DNA of 64,000 nucleotides from Adiantum capillus-veneris (Eukaryota > Streptophyta > Polypodiopsida > Polypodiales > Pteridaceae), in the NCBI GenBank assembly GCA_014529385.2, contig CM043948.1:82738760-82802759 (forward strand), written 5' to 3'. The translations under genes and the position numbers were made by a program. This document shows, one piece after another, positions 59,661-64,000 of this stretch. The notes under the pieces were generated by a model. The model searched no databases and was not told the DNA's origin. It saw only the letters and a program-made list of their open reading frames with translations. How positions within the stretch are numbered: the stretch's first letter is position 1; every line of letters begins with the position of its first letter.

Positions 59661-61311
59661 GGATAGAGGGAAAGGGAAACACACCCAGAACCCAAAAAAT
59701 CTGCCTCTCTATAGCCCAGGATAATCACTACACCCCAATCCACTAGAGTTCACCTTCAAAACTCACACAACTGACAGCACACCACACCAAGTTTTGCATG
59801 TTTACAATCCTGCCACATTACACACCATTCTCTCTTTATCTCTCACACACATATAGGCCCAGGGAGGCTCACACATCTCAAACATGGGTACCAGATGATT
59901 GGAACACAGCAAAGAGAAGAAGGGGGGAAGGGGAAGAAACGACAACAATTTGGGCTATGGTTTTCTTCAATTATGGAAAAAGCATCATCTACAAACACCA
60001 TGAAACTCGACTACAACGGCTATGTCTGCATAATCAAGATGAGCGCAAAAATCTTGGAAAATCCTGGCTTCGCCTCTATGCAGCCCTCCTCGTTGAGAGT
60101 GGAAAACAAAACCCTGATATCGATGCCTTTGTTGGCTTCAAAAGCTTCTCCAAAAGCTCCTCCAAACTCGGCTGATAGCTCCTTGTTGAGATCAGCAAAG
60201 GACTCCCCACAAACTCTCTACTCGAGCCCCCAAAAACAGCCCTCCTTCCTGTCCAAAAAGGCCCCCCAATCGGCAAAAGAGTTGCCCTTATGGACGTGGG
60301 AGAGATCCCCTTATAACTTTGTTGATATGCTATTTTCAGCCTCCAAACTACATGTGAACCCGCTTGCTGCTATTCTTGGCTAGTTTGCCTTGCACTCCAA
60401 GTGACCGCCGCCGCCTGCACGTACTCCCTCCTAACTGGGGTAATGACGACGTCATTGGTGCTCCCCCAACTTTCCTTCAAAAGAGTGTTTCCCCTAAGGG
60501 CGTAGCAAATACCCCCCACGGACGTGCCACATCAGTAGTTGACCTCAACAAACTAACCACTGACATCGTCGTTACCCGCCAAAATCAGCGGCAACGCCAC
60601 CCATAACCACCGTCAATCACGTCGAGCGCGGACACGGAAGCACCCTGCGGGACCCGTGCCATAGCTTGTGAGCAAGGGAGCTCCTTCTAACCATGATGCT
60701 CTCAAATGGAGCCTCCTTCAATATAAATGCCCCATGCCTATAAGCCTTGCCATTGTCTATGGGACCAGTAGGTCGGCTACATGTCACGCTCTCGCCGACT
60801 ACCTCCCAAGGCCCTCAAAGTTACCCAAAGTCCATTACAAAGAACTTCAAAAAACTTTGATTTTTGCTCCATCTTTGACCCTTTGTCACTTGGTGTCCAT
60901 GGCTTAAGTTCTCAAGATAACAAAACTCAGTGGAAGCCTTGGCTCCCAGCTTCAACAAGTGCAGACCCCGCCACCTTTGTCTTTACTGTGGGCACTCTGA
61001 CCAATGCGACAAAAACGTGAAAAAATCATTGGGCACCCACTTCTTCAGGCCATATCTCACTGATCCGGAGTTTGATCATCGTGCCGTCACTTCCTATGGT
61101 ATTCACATATCGCCTACTTCACATAAAAATCTTGGCACGACTCTAAAAACCTCAGATGGCACACCGATCAAGGCGACCAAACTGGCACAGAACTAGGCCC
61201 CACCTCAATGAAACTTCAATTGGCAATAACTCCCCCATTCTGGCTCCAAATGACAATTTGAAAATACCGTCATGCTCCGCATGATGATCCCTTTAGGCCC
61301 ATGCATACACA
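59661..61311 (+). other. Unrecognised region with broken plus-strand frames, between K1 and K2
   Basis: Plus-strand frames at 59895-60383 (162 codons, Ser/Lys/Pro-rich) and 60668-61196 in shifted frames (SLAIVYGTSRSATCHALADY, then HLCLYCGHSDQCDKN and DPEFDHRAVTSYGIHIS) look like pieces of one longer decayed protein. The CLYCGHSDQCDK stretch resembles part of a zinc knuckle, so a retroelement Gag-type protein is possible. GC content is higher than in the flanks. No family is assigned. Confidence 0.35.
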
Positions 61312-62280
61312 TCAACTTTGAATGCCTCTCTTCATCTGCCTTGTCCGTCCAATGGATCTGCTAAGCACTTCAACTTTGAGCTGACATATCTTGTTCTCAA
61401 CTTGCTTAAATAAAAATACATGTGTAGGAGGATCTCTAGGTCCACCATATTTTCTGCTTATACATTTTGCTACTTGAGAAGGTATCATGCATCGTGGTTC
61501 ACAATATATCTTATCATCCCCATGTCTCTCACAAAGAAGTGTCTCCACACTTCTTGCCCTCTTGGAGGAATTCTCACCAGAATTATCTTTGGTAGATGCT
61601 CTAGAACTCTTTTGGAACTCCATCTCCGAATAGTGGGCCTCTAAACCCCGTTATGGTAGTATAACCAAGTATTTGGTACACTAGTTTAGAAATTTCACTC
61701 CCTTGAACAACAGTTCTAGATTTTTGTGATCCCACTGATCCTGTAGAGTGCGTCGCTAAAACATATGTCCTCAAGACTTGTTCAACCTTGTCCTACCCAC
61801 ATTTTGTGTCTCCAATTTTGACGGAGTAGTGTTTAATATCCCAGGTGTGCTTACACTTGGTTGTAGATAGTATATCTTTGCGGCTCGATTGGACCAACAT
61901 GTTTGTACTCTTGTCCATACTTATCTGCCATTAGAACTTGCACTCTTTGAGCATCTGTGTACGTGAACACATAGATATTCTTATAGTTTGTCAGCTCCCT
62001 AGCATTGAGCTCTTCACATCTATAGAAGTTATTTTAACCCCCATTTACGAACTTATACAGGACCGTATAAGTGTAATTCATCGAGACTCTCGTTGCTTTG
62101 TTACTTCGTTAGATAGTTTGATCACGTTTGAAAACTTGGCAACTCATTTACCCACATGGCAAAGATTTTCAAATGGAAATATCACGTAGCTTTATTTATT
62201 TTTCATCTGAATCAGATTCGCAACATCATGTAGCTTTATTGATGATTCGTCTCCAAGCAACTTCTCAACTCTCCAAGTAG
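61312..62280 (-). pseudogene. Decayed copy 2 (K2) of the same unrecognised family, minus strand
   Basis: On the minus strand, about 62130-61870 gives NKATRVSMNYTYTVLYKF, VNGG, RCEELNARELTNYKNIYVFT and VLMADKYGQEYKHVG in shifting frames. These align piece by piece with K1. Further downstream a 103-codon frame (61623-61312) contains ETLLCERHGDDKIYCEPRCM and SRKYGGPRDPPTHVFLFKQV, which may be the family's C-terminus. K1 and K2 point toward each other. Several frameshifts make K2 non-functional. Confidence 0.55.
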
Positions 62281-62356
62281 CAATGCAGGCATGCCTTCAA
62301 ATAGTTTTTTATCTCTCAACCCTCCACTCATCAACAAATTTTTTTGTAGGTTAGTG

Positions 62357-62488
<132 letters not shown>

Positions 62489-62559
62489 GTGAGTTAGTAA
62501 AACTTGTATATCAAATAATGGAATTTTATCAGCTTATGTAGGCACAACAACTTCTCTAG

Positions 62560-64000
62560 TGGGGGAGTACTTCTTTGTAAGAAAGAGCAATCTCACATGG
62601 GGGTGGGATTTCACGATAAGATTGATAGTCAAGGTTGTTGAAGAAGGATTCTTGCTTGGTAGTGCTTTGATCAATACCTATGTCAATCACAAGCACATCA
62701 AAAGTTCTTATTCGGCATCCTCTTGAGGATGTTGTCCCTTGGAGAGCATTGATTGCACGGTATGTCCAACATGACTTTGACACAAGGTAGCTCTAAATTG
62801 TTTTTATCACATGTGACCGATCTTGTAATGCACTATTTTGTTTCTTTGCAAGATATGTCTATCACAATGCAAGCTAACAAGGGAAGGTCCAAGAAGCTCT
62901 TGATTTTATAGATCAGATGCAAATGAATTGACATGCTTGTGTTTTCAAGGTAATTGGCATTTCGCATGATGCTATTGTGAGCAAGTCATGATGAAAGTAT
63001 TAGTTAAGGGCTATTGAGACAAACATCATGCTTGACAATGATTTGGACAACATGTATGTAGATAGGCAAACTCTTTTAATGCATGCAAATGCAAAGCAAT
63101 CAACATGTGGGTACATATGCTTGCATTTTTCAAGGTAATTGGCATTTTGCATGATGCTGGTGTGAGAAAGTCACCATGAGTTTACTAGTCAATGGTTGTT
63201 GAGACAAAAGTCATGCTTGGCAATGCTTTGGATATCATGTATGTCAATAGGTAGACTCTTTGAATGCATGATTACACGATACGTTCATCAAGGGTAGGTC
63301 CAACAACTTTAATCTATTTTAGTGATTCCATCACGTCATTGATGAGATTTCTCTTCAGGATATACATGTTTGCATTGTATGCATGCTAGCAAGATATGCC
63401 CATCAAGAGTAGAACATATGACCTTGTGTACTTGAGGGTTGTTGAAGATTGATTTTGTGCTTGCCGGTGCTATGATCAATTTGTATGCCAAATGTGGTTA
63501 CCTTACAAAAGCATAAAATGTACTTGATGGGCATCATTTTCATGATGCCTTTTCTTGCAGTGTGTTGTCTGCAATGGGTTGTCAATAGGATATACCCAAA
63601 CATAGTTGTGGCAAGGATGCTCTTGGATATTTTAGCTAGATGCAATGTGGAGGCCTTTCTCCACAAGCAATCACATATGCTTACACCTTGAAGACATCTG
63701 GTCTTATGCAAAACCTTCACACAAGTGACAAAGTTCATGATGATATTGTTGGTCAAGGGCTATTGGATTAACTAAAACGCATTGATTGCACCATCTACCC
63801 CAACATTGTTGAGGCAAGGAAGCTCTAGGCTATTTTCCATGGATGTGAATGGAACAATACCTTTTGCCAAATACGTTCTCCTATGCTTGCACCATGAAGG
63901 CCACTTGCCTTACGCAAGCCATTGACATGGGTGAGAGAATCAACGAGATTGCTGGTCAGGGACTGTTGGGGCTAAAGATGTCATGCTTGGTAGTGCTTTA
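62560..64000 (+). pseudogene. Tandem remnants of pentatricopeptide-repeat (PPR) genes
   Basis: Broken plus-strand frames give PPR-type phrases several times: LGSALINTYV near 62655, DVVPWRALIARYVQHDF near 62725, GAMINLYAKCGYL near 63465, a SYAYTLKTSGLMQNLHTSDK-like phrase at 63670-63735, KVHDDIVGQGLL near 63735, and a similar segment to the window end. Land-plant PPR proteins (E/DYW classes) bind organellar RNA and guide processing or editing. Blocks beginning GTTGAGACAAA.ATCATGCTTG recur near 63015 and 63198, so pieces have been duplicated. No frame longer than about 75 codons survives. Another copy may continue beyond 64000. Confidence 0.65.

Overview
The window is land-plant nuclear DNA. 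The decisive marker is a LEAFY/FLORICAULA gene (43184-45722), which has the SAM-like N-domain, the helix-turn-helix DNA-binding domain and the usual two coding introns. The rest is almost entirely transposon sequence, simple repeats and decayed gene copies, including PPR-protein remnants. The LFY sequence, the abundance of PPR debris and the repeat load together suggest a large-genome, spore-bearing plant, most likely a fern. This placement is an inference and rests on no database search.

Region 1-22758 is a nest of LTR retrotransposons whose boundaries can be read to the base. A decayed Ty1/copia element (B, + strand) is the host. Copia element A (921-13520, + strand, TSD GAAAG) sits in B's gag. 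Ty3/gypsy chromovirus-like element D (5231-12264, - strand, TSD CTGAT) sits in A's reverse transcriptase. Copia element C (16271-21495, - strand, TSD GATCA) sits in B's reverse transcriptase. By-eye LTR divergence is about 7% for C, 1.6% for A and 0.6% for D, so the order is B oldest, then C, then A, then D. Every internal reading frame is disabled by stops, frameshifts or insertion.

Region 22759-41000 has no intact gene. It holds a degenerate tandem repeat with a 105-160 bp unit (25380-26345), a gypsy RT remnant (27360-28240), a small LTR element G (31623-33593), the 3' end of another gypsy element with its LTR (37590 to about 38510), a 49-base poly-C tract (38704-38752) and a gypsy integrase remnant on the minus strand (39990-40800).

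Region 41000-45722 is the LFY locus. Three coding blocks join in frame and encode about 392 residues if counted from the codon aligned with the usual initiator. That codon is CTG rather than ATG, so the true N-terminus is unresolved.

Region 45723-58700 holds a miniature LTR element I (49190-50335), a deleted copia element F (51313-55832) and a tandem array of 278-286 bp units, each with a 16-bp near-perfect palindrome (about 57400-58690). Region 58938-62280 holds two convergent, decayed copies of a protein family I do not recognise. Region 62560-64000 holds tandemly repeated remnants of pentatricopeptide-repeat genes.

No genes here form an operon or pathway. LFY is a stand-alone transcription factor gene, and everything else is mobile or decayed DNA around it.
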